A DNA stretch of 64,000 bases from Gammaproteobacteria bacterium (lineage in GTDB: Bacteria > Pseudomonadota > Gammaproteobacteria > Arenicellales > JAJDZL01): contig JAJEHQ010000025.1 of NCBI GenBank assembly GCA_022823625.1, positions 100,217 to 164,216 of the forward strand, given 5' to 3'. This document shows, piece after piece, positions 27,876 through 36,871 of the stretch (its first letter is position 1; each line of letters starts with the position of its first letter). Both the position numbers and the translations under genes were made by a program. Under the pieces are notes generated by a model, which was not told where the DNA came from, ran no database searches, and saw nothing but the letters and a program-made list of their open reading frames with translations.

Positions 27876-29324
27876 ATGACTGAAGATCCCAATTCACAAC
27901 CAACTACCAAAGCTCACGAACTTAACCGCCGCACCTTCGCTCCATCCCAGCAAATTTTCGACGTGCTGGTGGTGGGTGCAGGAGTTGTGGGATGCGCTGT
28001 AACCCAAAGGCTCGCCCTGGAAAATCGAAAGGTCATTCTAGTTGAAAAAGCGGGTGATATCCTTGACGGTGCCAGCAAAGGCAATAGTGCCATTTTGCAT
28101 ACTGGTTTCGATGCACCAACAGGCTCCGTCGAACAGGCCTGTATTGCTGACGGATATCAGGAATTTCGGGAAATTCACAGCAAATTCAATTTACCCTTGC
28201 TGGAAACCGGGGCCATGGTTTTAGCGTGGAATGATGAGCAGGCATCCAGCATTGATGACATTGTGTCCAAGGCCCATGCTAACGGGGTCACCGATGTAGT
28301 TGAGATTGATGTTGACACTGCACGAGTTCGAGTTCCCTTGCTCGCACCTGGAGTAATAAGAACCTTATACATCCCCGGTGAATGCGTGGTAGACCCTTGG
28401 TCTACGCCCTTAGCTTACCTGTACCAGGCACTGGCTCATGGAGCGACGTTCATAAATAATTGTCAAGTACTCGATGGTGATTTCAATGGTGGTCGATGGC
28501 ACGTTTCTACCAGCCAGGGTGAGTTGCAGGCACATTGGCTGGTGAACTGCGCCGGACTGTATGGTGATTTGCTGCATAACCAACTGATTGGTGAACCCCT
28601 GTTCCAAATTCAACCGCGTAAGGGTCAGTTCCTGGTGTATGACAAATCTGCCAAGTCCCTGTCTGACACAATACTGTTACCGGTTCCGACAGAAAAGACC
28701 AAGGGAATAGTGGTGTGCCCCACCATTTTCGGAAACCTGCTGGTCGGTCCCAGTGCAGACGATCAGGAAAGTCGGGACGACACAAGTGTTGACACGACAA
28801 CTCTGGACCATCTGAAAACAGTAGGTGAAGGCATCCTGCCTGATCTCAAGTACCACAGTGTCACAGGTATCTATGCCGGAATTCGACCTGCGACTGAATC
28901 AAATGATTACAACATCCAACTGAATGAGGACAGACAGTATTTTTGTATTGGTGGCATTCGTTCCACAGGGTTGAGTGCAGCCTTGGGAATTGCTCGCCTT
29001 GCTTTCAGAACAATTTTTGGAAACCAGTCTTCACTTCGCGAATCCGCAGGCATTCAATGGCCGACTGTTCCGCAGATTAGCGAGACTGGGGAACGAGATT
29101 GGATGCGTCCTGACAACGGTAGTATTGTCTGCCATTGTGAGTTGGTTACTCGGCGAGAAATTGAAAACGCTCTTCATGGTCCACTTCCGGTGCAATCGCT
29201 GAGTGGACTGAAACGTCGCACCCGAGTTACGATGGGGCGATGCCAGGGTTTTTACTGCAGTGCTGAATTAAGCGAAATCACAGCAGGTTATTTCGAGTCA
29301 CCATTAGATGTTACAGACCAGTGA
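27876..29324 (+). CDS. GlpA-like FAD-dependent dehydrogenase with C-terminal 2Fe-2S (BFD-like) domain
   Basis: A 482-residue flavoprotein. The dinucleotide-binding motif VVGAGVVGCAVTQRLA sits near residue 32, and the DAO-type catalytic domain extends to about 395. The C-terminal 80 residues carry the cysteine pattern CHC...GRCQGFYC of the BFD-like 2Fe-2S domain found in GlpA, the anaerobic glycerol-3-phosphate dehydrogenase. GIYAGIRPATESNDY near residue 330 is also GlpA/LhgO-like. It probably oxidises a phosphorylated polyol or a hydroxy acid; the exact substrate is uncertain. Its stop overlaps the next gene start as GTGA. Confidence 0.85.
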   Translation: MTEDPNSQPTTKAHELNRRTFAPSQQIFDVLVVGAGVVGCAVTQRLALENRKVILVEKAGDILDGASKGNSAILHTGFDAPTGSVEQACIADGYQEFREIHSKFNLPLLETGAMVLAWNDEQASSIDDIVSKAHANGVTDVVEIDVDTARVRVPLLAPGVIRTLYIPGECVVDPWSTPLAYLYQALAHGATFINNCQVLDGDFNGGRWHVSTSQGELQAHWLVNCAGLYGDLLHNQLIGEPLFQIQPRKGQFLVYDKSAKSLSDTILLPVPTEKTKGIVVCPTIFGNLLVGPSADDQESRDDTSVDTTTLDHLKTVGEGILPDLKYHSVTGIYAGIRPATESNDYNIQLNEDRQYFCIGGIRSTGLSAALGIARLAFRTIFGNQSSLRESAGIQWPTVPQISETGERDWMRPDNGSIVCHCELVTRREIENALHGPLPVQSLSGLKRRTRVTMGRCQGFYCSAELSEITAGYFESPLDVTDQ

Positions 29325-30577
29325 TTGCCGACGTTATTGAACCGATTGTACACTGCGATGTTGCAATTGTCGGCGGTGGGCCGAGTGGCCTCGCCGCAGC
29401 AATTCAACTGCGAAAAGCAGGTATCGAACATGTTGTCGTTCTGGATCGCGAAGCGGAAGTCGGCGGTATCCCCCGGCATTGTGGCCATCCCCCGTTTGGA
29501 TGGCCTGAATTCCGCCGCGTCCTCAAGGGTCCAGAATATGCCTCACGCCTTCATGAGGCTGCCATAGCGGAAGGGGTGGATATCCGTACAAATGTTAATG
29601 TCGTTCGAATTGAATCTGGCCCTTTGCTACATGTATCAACTTCAGCAGGAACGGCAAAAATTGAAGCAGCAAAAGTTCTTCTGGCTACGGGAGCAAGAGA
29701 GACTCCGAGATCAGCCCGTTTGGTTTCAGGCACCCGTCCAATGGGTGTTCTGACTACCGGTGCATTGCAATCCATGGTTTACCTGAAGTCCCGCAAACCA
29801 TTTCTGCATCCAGTCATTGTGGGCACTGAACTGGTTGCATATTCCGCGCTACTGACCTGTCGACATGCAGGAATACGACCCGTTGCGATGATTGAGGAAC
29901 GTAAACGACCCACTGCCTGGAAGTCATCAATCTGGTTGCCCCGACTGCTTGGCATACGCTCGCTGTTCAACACTGAACTGGTCTCAATTGAAGGCAAAGA
30001 GCGGGTCAGTGGAGTCGCGGTGCGTCTAGACTCGGGACACATTGAGCAAATTCCATGTGATGGCGTCGTATTCTGTGGACAATTTGTCGCTGAATCGACA
30101 TTGGCTTGCATGGGGCATCTCAAATTAAATTCCGGCTGTGGCATTCCTGTGACCGACCAGTTTGGTCGTTGCTCGGACCCGAACATTTTCGCTGCTGGCA
30201 ATGTGTTGCACCCAGCAGATTCATCAGGTCGATGCTGGCGTGAAGGCATCAGAACAGCATCACACATCGTCCGTTCGCTGGCTGGTGATCTGCCTTCGGC
30301 ATTCGATACCGTTGCCATTGAATCGACTTCGCCGACTGTTCGTTACGTGTTTCCCCAAAGACTGGTTTTCGATCACCGGTCGACAAAGAGCGTTTCCCTT
30401 TGGGTGAAATTTTCTGATGAGGCACAGGGGACACTGCATCTAAAAATAGGCGATCGTTCTGTTGTTTCGAAACGCGTTCGAACTCTGCCGGAAAAGCAGG
30501 TGCAACTAGCCGTTTCTTCCAGTATCCTTTCGTCGAAACCAACTTCACTCAAATTGGTGTTTGAACCATCCAGTTAA
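29321..30577 (+). CDS. FAD/NAD(P)-dependent oxidoreductase, partner of the GlpA-like protein
   Basis: A 418-residue pyridine-nucleotide-disulfide-type flavoprotein beginning at a GTG overlapping the upstream stop. It has VGGGPSGLAAAIQL near residue 18, an ATGARETPR block near 127, and a C-terminal FAD motif FAAGNVLHPADSSGRCW near 290. It lacks the redox-active CxxxxC of disulfide reductases. Proteins of this type (HcnB-like) sit beside GlpA-like and glycerol-kinase genes in several bacteria and are thought to pass electrons onward. The classical third subunit GlpC is absent here. The last 90 residues form a beta-rich tail. The FGGY kinase begins five bases after the stop. Confidence 0.82.
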   Translation: MIADVIEPIVHCDVAIVGGGPSGLAAAIQLRKAGIEHVVVLDREAEVGGIPRHCGHPPFGWPEFRRVLKGPEYASRLHEAAIAEGVDIRTNVNVVRIESGPLLHVSTSAGTAKIEAAKVLLATGARETPRSARLVSGTRPMGVLTTGALQSMVYLKSRKPFLHPVIVGTELVAYSALLTCRHAGIRPVAMIEERKRPTAWKSSIWLPRLLGIRSLFNTELVSIEGKERVSGVAVRLDSGHIEQIPCDGVVFCGQFVAESTLACMGHLKLNSGCGIPVTDQFGRCSDPNIFAAGNVLHPADSSGRCWREGIRTASHIVRSLAGDLPSAFDTVAIESTSPTVRYVFPQRLVFDHRSTKSVSLWVKFSDEAQGTLHLKIGDRSVVSKRVRTLPEKQVQLAVSSSILSSKPTSLKLVFEPSS

Positions 30578-30581
30578 CTCA

Positions 30582-32009
30582 ATGACCATACTTGCTATCG
30601 ATCAAGGAACCACCAGTACTCGCGCGTTAGCGGTGGACACTGATGGAAATGCCTCAATCACGTCAGTAATCCGCCATAAACAGTATTACCCCCAATCTGG
30701 GTGGGTGGAACACGATCCATTGGAGTTGGTTCGCAATATCGAAAGCTCACTTGAATCAGTGGACAAAATTGCTGCGGTGGGTATCGATAATCAAGGGGAA
30801 AGCTGTCTTGCCTGGCACTCAGATACGCTAGAGCCCGTTTCTCAAGTCATTGTCTGGCAGGACAACCGAACCGGGGAGACAGTTGAGCGCCTCGAACGAG
30901 ATGGTGTTGGAGAGGAAGTAATGAATCGAGCGGGTCTGCCCTTGGATTCATACTTTTCGGCAAGCAAGTTGGCATGGATCGTCAACAGCATTCCCGAGGC
31001 ACGACGATTATTGAAGAAAGGGAAGCTCAAACTTGGCACTACCGATGCGTATTTTCTTGACCGTCTGGCTGGAGTGTTCAGGACGGATATCACAACAGCA
31101 TCTCGAACCTCATTGATGAATCTTGAGACAGGACAATGGGATGAAAGGCTTTGTGAGCTGTTTGGTGTCCCAATAAGCGCATTGCCTGCAATCGTACCCA
31201 CCACCGGAATGCTTGGAACAGTAACATTTCGTGGAAAGCAGGTGCCAATTAAGGCCAGTGTGGTAGACCAGCAGGCCTCACTGTACGGTCATGGCTGCCG
31301 TGAAGTTGGTGATGTCAAGATTACATTTGGCACAGGTGCGTTCGCTTTGACGGTGACAGGGCACAAAGCAATACGAGCACCAGATCAGGGACTGCTTCCT
31401 ACTATTGGTTGGCAACACGAGGGTGATCAAGCGGTATACGCATTGGATGGCGGGGTATATAGTGCTGGCTCAGCCATTGAATGGGCACACAGCCTGGGAT
31501 TATTTGAGGACTACTCAACACTCAGTTCATTTGACCAACCGGCAGCCATCGATCGAGATTTGGTTTTTGTACCAGCCTTGTCCGGGTTAGCTTGCCCACA
31601 CTGGGACCGACTCGCCTCTGGTTTGTGGATAGGATTATCACAAGACACAGATCGTAGCAGTATGATGCAATCAATCCTCGAGGGTATTGCTTTGCGTACA
31701 GCAGAGGTGATCAGGGCTATGTCCTCACTCACAGAAGTCGGTAACGAAATTTCAATTGACGGAGGGGTTTCTGTCAATCCATATTTCTGCCAGTTCTTGT
31801 CAGACTGCCTTGGCAAAGGTCTCGCCGTAAAGTCGTTTCCGGAAATCACAGCCATTGGTACAGCACAGCTGGTAGGTGCCGACGTCATTCTAGTCGACAG
31901 GGATGAAACTCGAATTCAACGCTATACTCCATCACCAGTCAGAGATAACCGAGTGAAAAAATTTTCCAATGCAGTCGCTAAGTCTATGCATTGGCGGGCA
32001 TCCAGTTAG
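30582..32009 (+). CDS. FGGY-family carbohydrate kinase, glycerol-kinase-like
   Basis: The 475-residue kinase starts best at the ATG at 30582 (MTILAIDQGTTSTRA); a TTG at 30561 overlaps the upstream gene. The actin-like ATPase fold shows IDQGTTSTRALAV, the VVDQQASLYGHG block with the catalytic Asp, ITFGTGAF and a C-terminal SIDGGVSVNPY. Compared with glycerol kinase, the substrate loop reads NQGES where NQRET is usual, so the Arg that binds glycerol hydroxyls is Gly; the adjacent Glu and the Tyr of DSYF are kept. I therefore infer a polyol related to, but perhaps not, glycerol. With the two flavoproteins it would phosphorylate and then oxidise that polyol. Confidence 0.85.
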   Translation: MTILAIDQGTTSTRALAVDTDGNASITSVIRHKQYYPQSGWVEHDPLELVRNIESSLESVDKIAAVGIDNQGESCLAWHSDTLEPVSQVIVWQDNRTGETVERLERDGVGEEVMNRAGLPLDSYFSASKLAWIVNSIPEARRLLKKGKLKLGTTDAYFLDRLAGVFRTDITTASRTSLMNLETGQWDERLCELFGVPISALPAIVPTTGMLGTVTFRGKQVPIKASVVDQQASLYGHGCREVGDVKITFGTGAFALTVTGHKAIRAPDQGLLPTIGWQHEGDQAVYALDGGVYSAGSAIEWAHSLGLFEDYSTLSSFDQPAAIDRDLVFVPALSGLACPHWDRLASGLWIGLSQDTDRSSMMQSILEGIALRTAEVIRAMSSLTEVGNEISIDGGVSVNPYFCQFLSDCLGKGLAVKSFPEITAIGTAQLVGADVILVDRDETRIQRYTPSPVRDNRVKKFSNAVAKSMHWRASS

Positions 32010-32010
32010 T

Positions 32011-32031
32011 CAGCGTATTCTACGTACGCTG
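32011..32031. terminator. Hairpin directly after the FGGY kinase gene
   Basis: CAGCGTA pairs with TACGCTG around a seven-base loop, starting one base after the stop codon. No T-run follows (GGAGAAAGGG), so this is either a weak terminator or a 3'-end stabilising stem. Confidence 0.35.
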
Positions 32032-32191
32032 GGAGAAAGGGATTGCTGGAATATTCCCCTAGGTATTGCCTACCGCAATGTCGGTTTTAGGCAGAAATGC
32101 GGCAAGGACTATAGCATCCTGTACAGGCAGAGAAACATCCGCCAATTGTGTATGAAGTCTCAAAATTTGTTTGTATTCAAGGTCAAAATCA

Positions 32192-33313
32192 TCAGTTAAT
32201 TTTGCGGTACAGGCAACTGACGGGCCCGCCGGCGAATGCACCATAAACCGGCGTTTGCTTTGACTCCAGCCAGTTGCGCATTTTATCTGCATGAGGCCGG
32301 TCGGTAAATTCAAGGGCAAATAATTCGGCCCAGGCGACCGTGCGCGAACCGGATCCCTGAATTTTCATCAGTTGAAACTGGTTTTTGTCAAACACTGAAT
32401 CCCACAGCCATTCCATACCATCGATGATGGTGCCTTTTTTCGGTGCCATTTCATACACGTCCTCGTAGCCCGAACGTTGCAAAGCAAAACCTGCTGCCAA
32501 AGTGGCCTGATAGGTCATGTTCGGATAGTAGACATGGTCTTTTTTCTTTGCCCAATGCCTCCAGACTCGATCCCTACCGCCCTTGCCGACACAACGCAGC
32601 GCTTTTTTGTAATAGTCGTAAGCAGTCTTCAGCACCTCGGGATTCCCGGTTGCATTACCCCAATGCGCATAACCCATTGCATGCAAGGCGCGGCGATCAA
32701 TGCCCTTCGTTTTACCCTTAAAATCGTTTTTCTTGTTGACTGTAATTGAGTAGAGTTTGTCGCCCCACTGCTTGACTCCTTCGTGCAGTTCCTTGTCTTC
32801 CGGGTACTCGGCTTTCAAGACCAGGTAAGCATGTGCCAGTGGCGTCAGGAATACAGCAATTTGAAAATAGGGTTCGTTTAAACCGTTGTAACTTCGGGGG
32901 AGCTCCTTTGGGTGATAGGGCTTGACATTGGTGAATGCATCGATCTTTACGGCCTGTGAAAGCGCGTTTCGAAGGTCAGTTACAGCATACTCATCACCGT
33001 AGTAGTAATTCTCAACCAACTGGAAGAGTGCATGGCCTGCCATTTGCACATTTGAGCGCTGTCGTTGAATGTGGCCTGAAATGATCGCCTCTTTTTCCAG
33101 AGCAATATTGGTAAATTTCACTGTACACAACTTACTCCGGTCTCGTTTTGGCAAATTAGCCAATTCATTTTTACGGGCCTGCACATCGACTAAAGGTGTG
33201 ATTTGTGTAACCGTTTCACTTGCTGCCGCAACCAAATCCATACGATAGATCAGTAGGCAGAAGATCGAAATTGAAATGATCCCAAATGTTTGAAGCTGCT
33301 TAACATTAACCAT
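32192..33313 (-). CDS. Secreted protein, distantly alginate-lyase-like
   Basis: A protein of about 373 residues. The second ATG (33313) is preferred: GAGAGG lies about 11 bases before it but only two bases before the first ATG at 33322. A signal peptide or anchor covers about residues 8-30 (IISISIFCLLIYRMDLVAAA). The rest is helical and rich in Tyr, Trp, Lys and His, with segments such as NVQMAGHALFQLVENYYYG, LNEPYFQIAVFLTPLAHAYL and RALHAMGYAHWGNATGNP. This pattern suggests an (alpha/alpha) toroid of the alginate-lyase superfamily. I cannot identify the catalytic set, so the activity is only a suggestion. It is isolated from other polysaccharide genes. Confidence 0.5.
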   Translation of the reverse strand: MVNVKQLQTFGIISISIFCLLIYRMDLVAAASETVTQITPLVDVQARKNELANLPKRDRSKLCTVKFTNIALEKEAIISGHIQRQRSNVQMAGHALFQLVENYYYGDEYAVTDLRNALSQAVKIDAFTNVKPYHPKELPRSYNGLNEPYFQIAVFLTPLAHAYLVLKAEYPEDKELHEGVKQWGDKLYSITVNKKNDFKGKTKGIDRRALHAMGYAHWGNATGNPEVLKTAYDYYKKALRCVGKGGRDRVWRHWAKKKDHVYYPNMTYQATLAAGFALQRSGYEDVYEMAPKKGTIIDGMEWLWDSVFDKNQFQLMKIQGSGSRTVAWAELFALEFTDRPHADKMRNWLESKQTPVYGAFAGGPVSCLYRKIN

Positions 33314-33536
33314 GGTGTGCATAACCTCTCAAACAGTGAATAGGTCTCTCATTTTAACGAATGAAATGGACACCCCTTTGTGTCACAATGCCAAAACACC
33401 ATGAAATTGAACGAACCGCCACGCTTACCACCGCCGCTAGCACAATACGCGTCGGTAGCTCGGATAACCAATAATGGTTATTGATTTCCCTGTGGACACG
33501 CAAGTCCGACATTGCGAGGTCGAAGAGCTTTTGTCA

Positions 33537-34055
33537 TTACTGTGTTCTCTGCCACAGACAACCGTCATCAGCTGCAACCATCTCCTTCATCCATGCAACC
33601 ATCAACGTAGGGTCTTCCCAGACCTCGAAATGGTCTCGCACTGGATTTCCTGATGCGGGATCCACCGACCATATCTCGATGTAGTGGGGAGAATCGCCGG
33701 TACGGGCGTAGATGAGTATATGGAGCCTGTCGGTTACGGGATGCCGGCAGGCGTCATCAATACGTGCAAAATGATGATCGATCCTTCCGAGACAAGACCC
33801 GTATTCAGCATGGACGAAATACCCCGGCTTTCCCTCAACTCTTTCCGACAAGAACAGCCATGGATGGTATTTTGCTTGCCACTTTGACATGGACTGCCAT
33901 TGAATCGTGGAGAAATCAATGTCGTAACAACCCCCGGCCTCGTAGGATTGTGCTTGCGCACTGGCTTGTGCAAGGATTAGTACAAGCAGGAACAAGACGG
34001 CGGAGTGAATTGCGGAAAGAATTAACCTTCCGGTTTGGGTTAGAAGTGAGTACAT
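33537..34055 (-). CDS. Small secreted protein of unknown function
   Basis: A 172-residue product with a clear signal peptide (about residues 10-36; AVLFLLVLILAQASAQAQS) and a soluble mature part of about 135 residues. Features include a Cys early in the mature chain (GGCYDIDF), a second in YGSCLGRIDHHF, a third in DACRHPV and a fourth near the end (DDGCLWQ), so two disulfides are possible in the periplasm. Trp and His are frequent. I do not recognise the family. It is transcribed towards the alginate-lyase-like gene with a 214-base gap, so linkage is uncertain. Confidence 0.65.
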   Translation of the reverse strand: MYSLLTQTGRLILSAIHSAVLFLLVLILAQASAQAQSYEAGGCYDIDFSTIQWQSMSKWQAKYHPWLFLSERVEGKPGYFVHAEYGSCLGRIDHHFARIDDACRHPVTDRLHILIYARTGDSPHYIEIWSVDPASGNPVRDHFEVWEDPTLMVAWMKEMVAADDGCLWQRTQ

Positions 34056-34342
34056 CGTGAATTTCCGTTTGTGTAATCTATTAGTTGAACCTCAATAGTA
34101 TTAGACGGTTGATCGTGACGAAACCTTTGACGCGAGTCATGCATTCGCCGCGCTTTGTGATGGACTCCACATAGTCATCGTTCGATTTGCCAGTCTAAAC
34201 CCTGTAAATCGCTAGTGACTCAAATGAATTTGACGACGACTAAATCTAAAATTTCTGTGTTGAATTGATGTGCTGAATTGTATGCTCGCCACGGTTCGAA
34301 TGAACTTCAACCATGACCGCGCACAGCTGTAAGTTTATTGGC

Positions 34343-35023
34343 TTAATGTGCAACAACCAGTCTTGAGAAACGGACTGGAAGGATCTCATCTGAGTAGGCA
34401 GCAGAGTCTCCCTTCTGTACCAGCACCAGGTTTTGATGTTCTTCAGTGCCAACTGGCATTATCAACCTTCCCCCAGGCGCAAGCTGAGCAATTAGAGAAT
34501 CGGGCACTTCATCTGCCGATGCGGCGACAATAATCTTGTCAAATGGAGCGTGCTCCGGCCACCCGTAGGCACCATTCGCAATGCGCACATCCACGTTGCC
34601 ATATTCCAGAGCTTTAAAGATTTCAATCGCCTGTTCAGCCAACTCCCCGATGATGTCAACGGTATACACCTGTTCAGCCAGATGACTCAAAACCGCGGCC
34701 TGGTAACCAAGTCCCGTGCCGATTTCCAACACGCGATCTTTCTCTTCGACGTCAAGCAGATCAATCATTAGCGCCACAATAAATGGTTGTGAAATTGTCT
34801 TTTCATAACCAATGGGCAGTGGGCAATCATCATAAGCATAAGCACGGTACTTTTCCGGTACGAACTGGTGACGCGGTGTCTCAAACATAGCCTCCATCAC
34901 CGAATCAGAAAGTACCGGTCTGCCAGTTTCTTCGCCAGAAGCGACTGCATGAGCCGCGATGACCAGCACCATCGTCTTTCGTAGTTCTTCGAAGTTGCTA
35001 TCTTCAGGTGGGTCGTAATCCAT
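34343..35023 (-). CDS. pcm: Protein-L-isoaspartate O-methyltransferase
   Basis: The second PCMT-family gene of the window and the one closer to classical Pcm. From the ATG at 35023 it gives 226 residues (MDYDPPEDSNFEELRKTMV); the longer frame back to 35116 would run into pckA and is not conserved. Diagnostic blocks are PRHQFVPEKYRAYAYDD, the QPFIVALM start of the SAM site, VLEIGTGLGYQAAVLSHLA (motif I) and PFDKIIVAASADEVP. It transfers a methyl group from SAM to isoaspartyl residues in damaged proteins. It lies about 50 bases after pckA and is probably co-transcribed. Confidence 0.9.
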   Translation of the reverse strand: MDYDPPEDSNFEELRKTMVLVIAAHAVASGEETGRPVLSDSVMEAMFETPRHQFVPEKYRAYAYDDCPLPIGYEKTISQPFIVALMIDLLDVEEKDRVLEIGTGLGYQAAVLSHLAEQVYTVDIIGELAEQAIEIFKALEYGNVDVRIANGAYGWPEHAPFDKIIVAASADEVPDSLIAQLAPGGRLIMPVGTEEHQNLVLVQKGDSAAYSDEILPVRFSRLVVAH

Positions 35024-35076
35024 TTCGTCCACTTCGGCAGTTAAAATCTTAAATCTATGATGCGTTTGAAGTCTGA

Positions 35077-36744
35077 TCAAATGGCAGCAGGAATACCAGC
35101 TTTTTGAAAACCACATTCCTGAAAATTAGACCGAAACATATCGCGAAGCTCAGTCGCGGCGTTTGTGTATGCCGACTTGTCAGTCCAACTGTCTGACGGA
35201 TTCAATATTTTTGAATCGACGCCTGGACATGAAGTCGGATAACGCATTCCCAGTATAGAATGCTTTTCAAAAGCAATGCCAGATTCCGAGTCATGCAATA
35301 CTCCCTGCATCGCAGAGTTGAGTAGTGAACGCGTCGTCGCAAGTGAAATCCGAGGTGCACTTCCAGCAGGTCCACCGATCCAACCAGTATTCAAGAGAAC
35401 GCATTTGGCCGAACTGGCGCGCATTTTCTCTTTGAGCAGCTTTGCATACACGATAGGCTTATGGGACATGAATGGCGCACCGAAACATGAACTGAACGTT
35501 GCTTCAGGTTCGCTGACTCCAATCTCCGTACCAGCAACTCTCGCAGTAAAACCCTGAACGAAGTGATACATCACCTCTTCTTCATCCAGTACTGATATCG
35601 GCGGTAGCACACCAAAAGCGTCTGCAGTTAACAACACAATTGTTGCTGGGTGACCGCCTTTTGCACCTTCTGCTACATTGGGATTGCAGTCGAGAGGGTA
35701 GGAAAATCGTGTGTTCTCAGTGATTGAACGGTCAAATAGGTCCAGATCCTGTGGGTGTATTGTTTCATATTGTCGCCCATTGGATACAGGTACGTTTTCT
35801 ATAAGAGTACCCGGCATCGACAGTGCATCAGCAATGACCGGCTCTGCCTGCTTGTCGAGATCAATAAGTTTGGCATAGCACCCGTTTTCAAAGTTTGACA
35901 CGCCAGAGTCAGACCAGGCGTTTTCATCATCTCCGATTAGTCTGCGGCTGACATCCGCCGACAGTGTAGTCTTTCCGGTGCCTGACAGTCCAAACAGAAT
36001 GCTGGTATCATCCGCATCACCAACGTTGGCCGAGCAGTGCATCGACAAAATTCCTTTGCTCGGCAACAGAAAATTCATTACGGTAAAGATTGACTTCTTG
36101 ATCAGACCACAATAATCGGCAGGTCCCGCAACCAGGCAGATGCGGTTGCGAAAGTCGAGGACTGCGACACGGTCAGAACGACAGCCATCGCGTTCAGGAT
36201 CACACCGGAAGGTTTGAACATTCAACATGGTCCAGCAGTTGTCACGCTCAAATTCTTCAGCTGACCCATTTGCCAACAAAAACATATTTTGTGCGAAGTA
36301 GGCGTGAGTGGCATATTGGCCGATGATTCGGTAACGAATCGAATACTCCGCATCATGGCCCACAGTAACGTCCTGAACAAACAGATGGCTGCCGCTTTGG
36401 TTTAGATGTTTAATGACTCGATCCAGTAATTGTTCGTAGCAATCAGGATCGTACTTTTTCAAGCTGTCTTTCCACCAGATGTCAGATTCAACCTCCGGCC
36501 AGGCCACCGCATAGGTGTCCTCAACCGGCCGACCGGTACAGTCTGGGTCCGTCAGAAACACCAGTGGACCTGCTTCTCCTAAACTTGTCGCGTAAGTTTT
36601 GCGATCGTGATAGCCACCACCCCTTTTTATTCGCCCAACATCAAGTTCAAGTGCTGCGCGAAAGAGTTCCGATTTATTGAGATTGTGAAAAATCGTAGAG
36701 CATGTCAAGCCCCAATCTTCCTGCAGCGTTTTGCCAATATCCAT
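35077..36744 (-). CDS. pckA: Phosphoenolpyruvate carboxykinase (ATP)
   Basis: The ATP-dependent enzyme converts oxaloacetate to PEP, the entry to gluconeogenesis. At 555 residues it is slightly above the common 530-540. The kinase-1a P-loop ILFGLSGTGKTTLSAD near residue 250, the metal site LIGDDENAWSD near 270, the substrate loop SRYRIIGQY-like region (IRYRIIGQYATHAYFAQNMF) near 145 and the block FVQGFTARVAGTE near 400 are present. Having pckA suits growth on the organic acids or polyols suggested by the neighbouring transporters. It starts with ATG at 36744. Confidence 0.95.
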   Translation of the reverse strand: MDIGKTLQEDWGLTCSTIFHNLNKSELFRAALELDVGRIKRGGGYHDRKTYATSLGEAGPLVFLTDPDCTGRPVEDTYAVAWPEVESDIWWKDSLKKYDPDCYEQLLDRVIKHLNQSGSHLFVQDVTVGHDAEYSIRYRIIGQYATHAYFAQNMFLLANGSAEEFERDNCWTMLNVQTFRCDPERDGCRSDRVAVLDFRNRICLVAGPADYCGLIKKSIFTVMNFLLPSKGILSMHCSANVGDADDTSILFGLSGTGKTTLSADVSRRLIGDDENAWSDSGVSNFENGCYAKLIDLDKQAEPVIADALSMPGTLIENVPVSNGRQYETIHPQDLDLFDRSITENTRFSYPLDCNPNVAEGAKGGHPATIVLLTADAFGVLPPISVLDEEEVMYHFVQGFTARVAGTEIGVSEPEATFSSCFGAPFMSHKPIVYAKLLKEKMRASSAKCVLLNTGWIGGPAGSAPRISLATTRSLLNSAMQGVLHDSESGIAFEKHSILGMRYPTSCPGVDSKILNPSDSWTDKSAYTNAATELRDMFRSNFQECGFQKAGIPAAI

Positions 36745-36871
36745 TCTTCGAATCTAACCGATGTTGACTTCCCTATTTCGAATTGGCAGAAAGGTCATAC
36801 CACTTGACAAATTTATAACACTATGCTCCATTCAATTCGGAACAACGAGTCACCGAAAACGCGGTAATCTG

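Noticed and set aside
33464..33481. ATAACCA/TGGTTAT hairpin as terminator of the small secreted-protein gene
   Set aside because: No T-run on either strand and a weak AT-rich stem.
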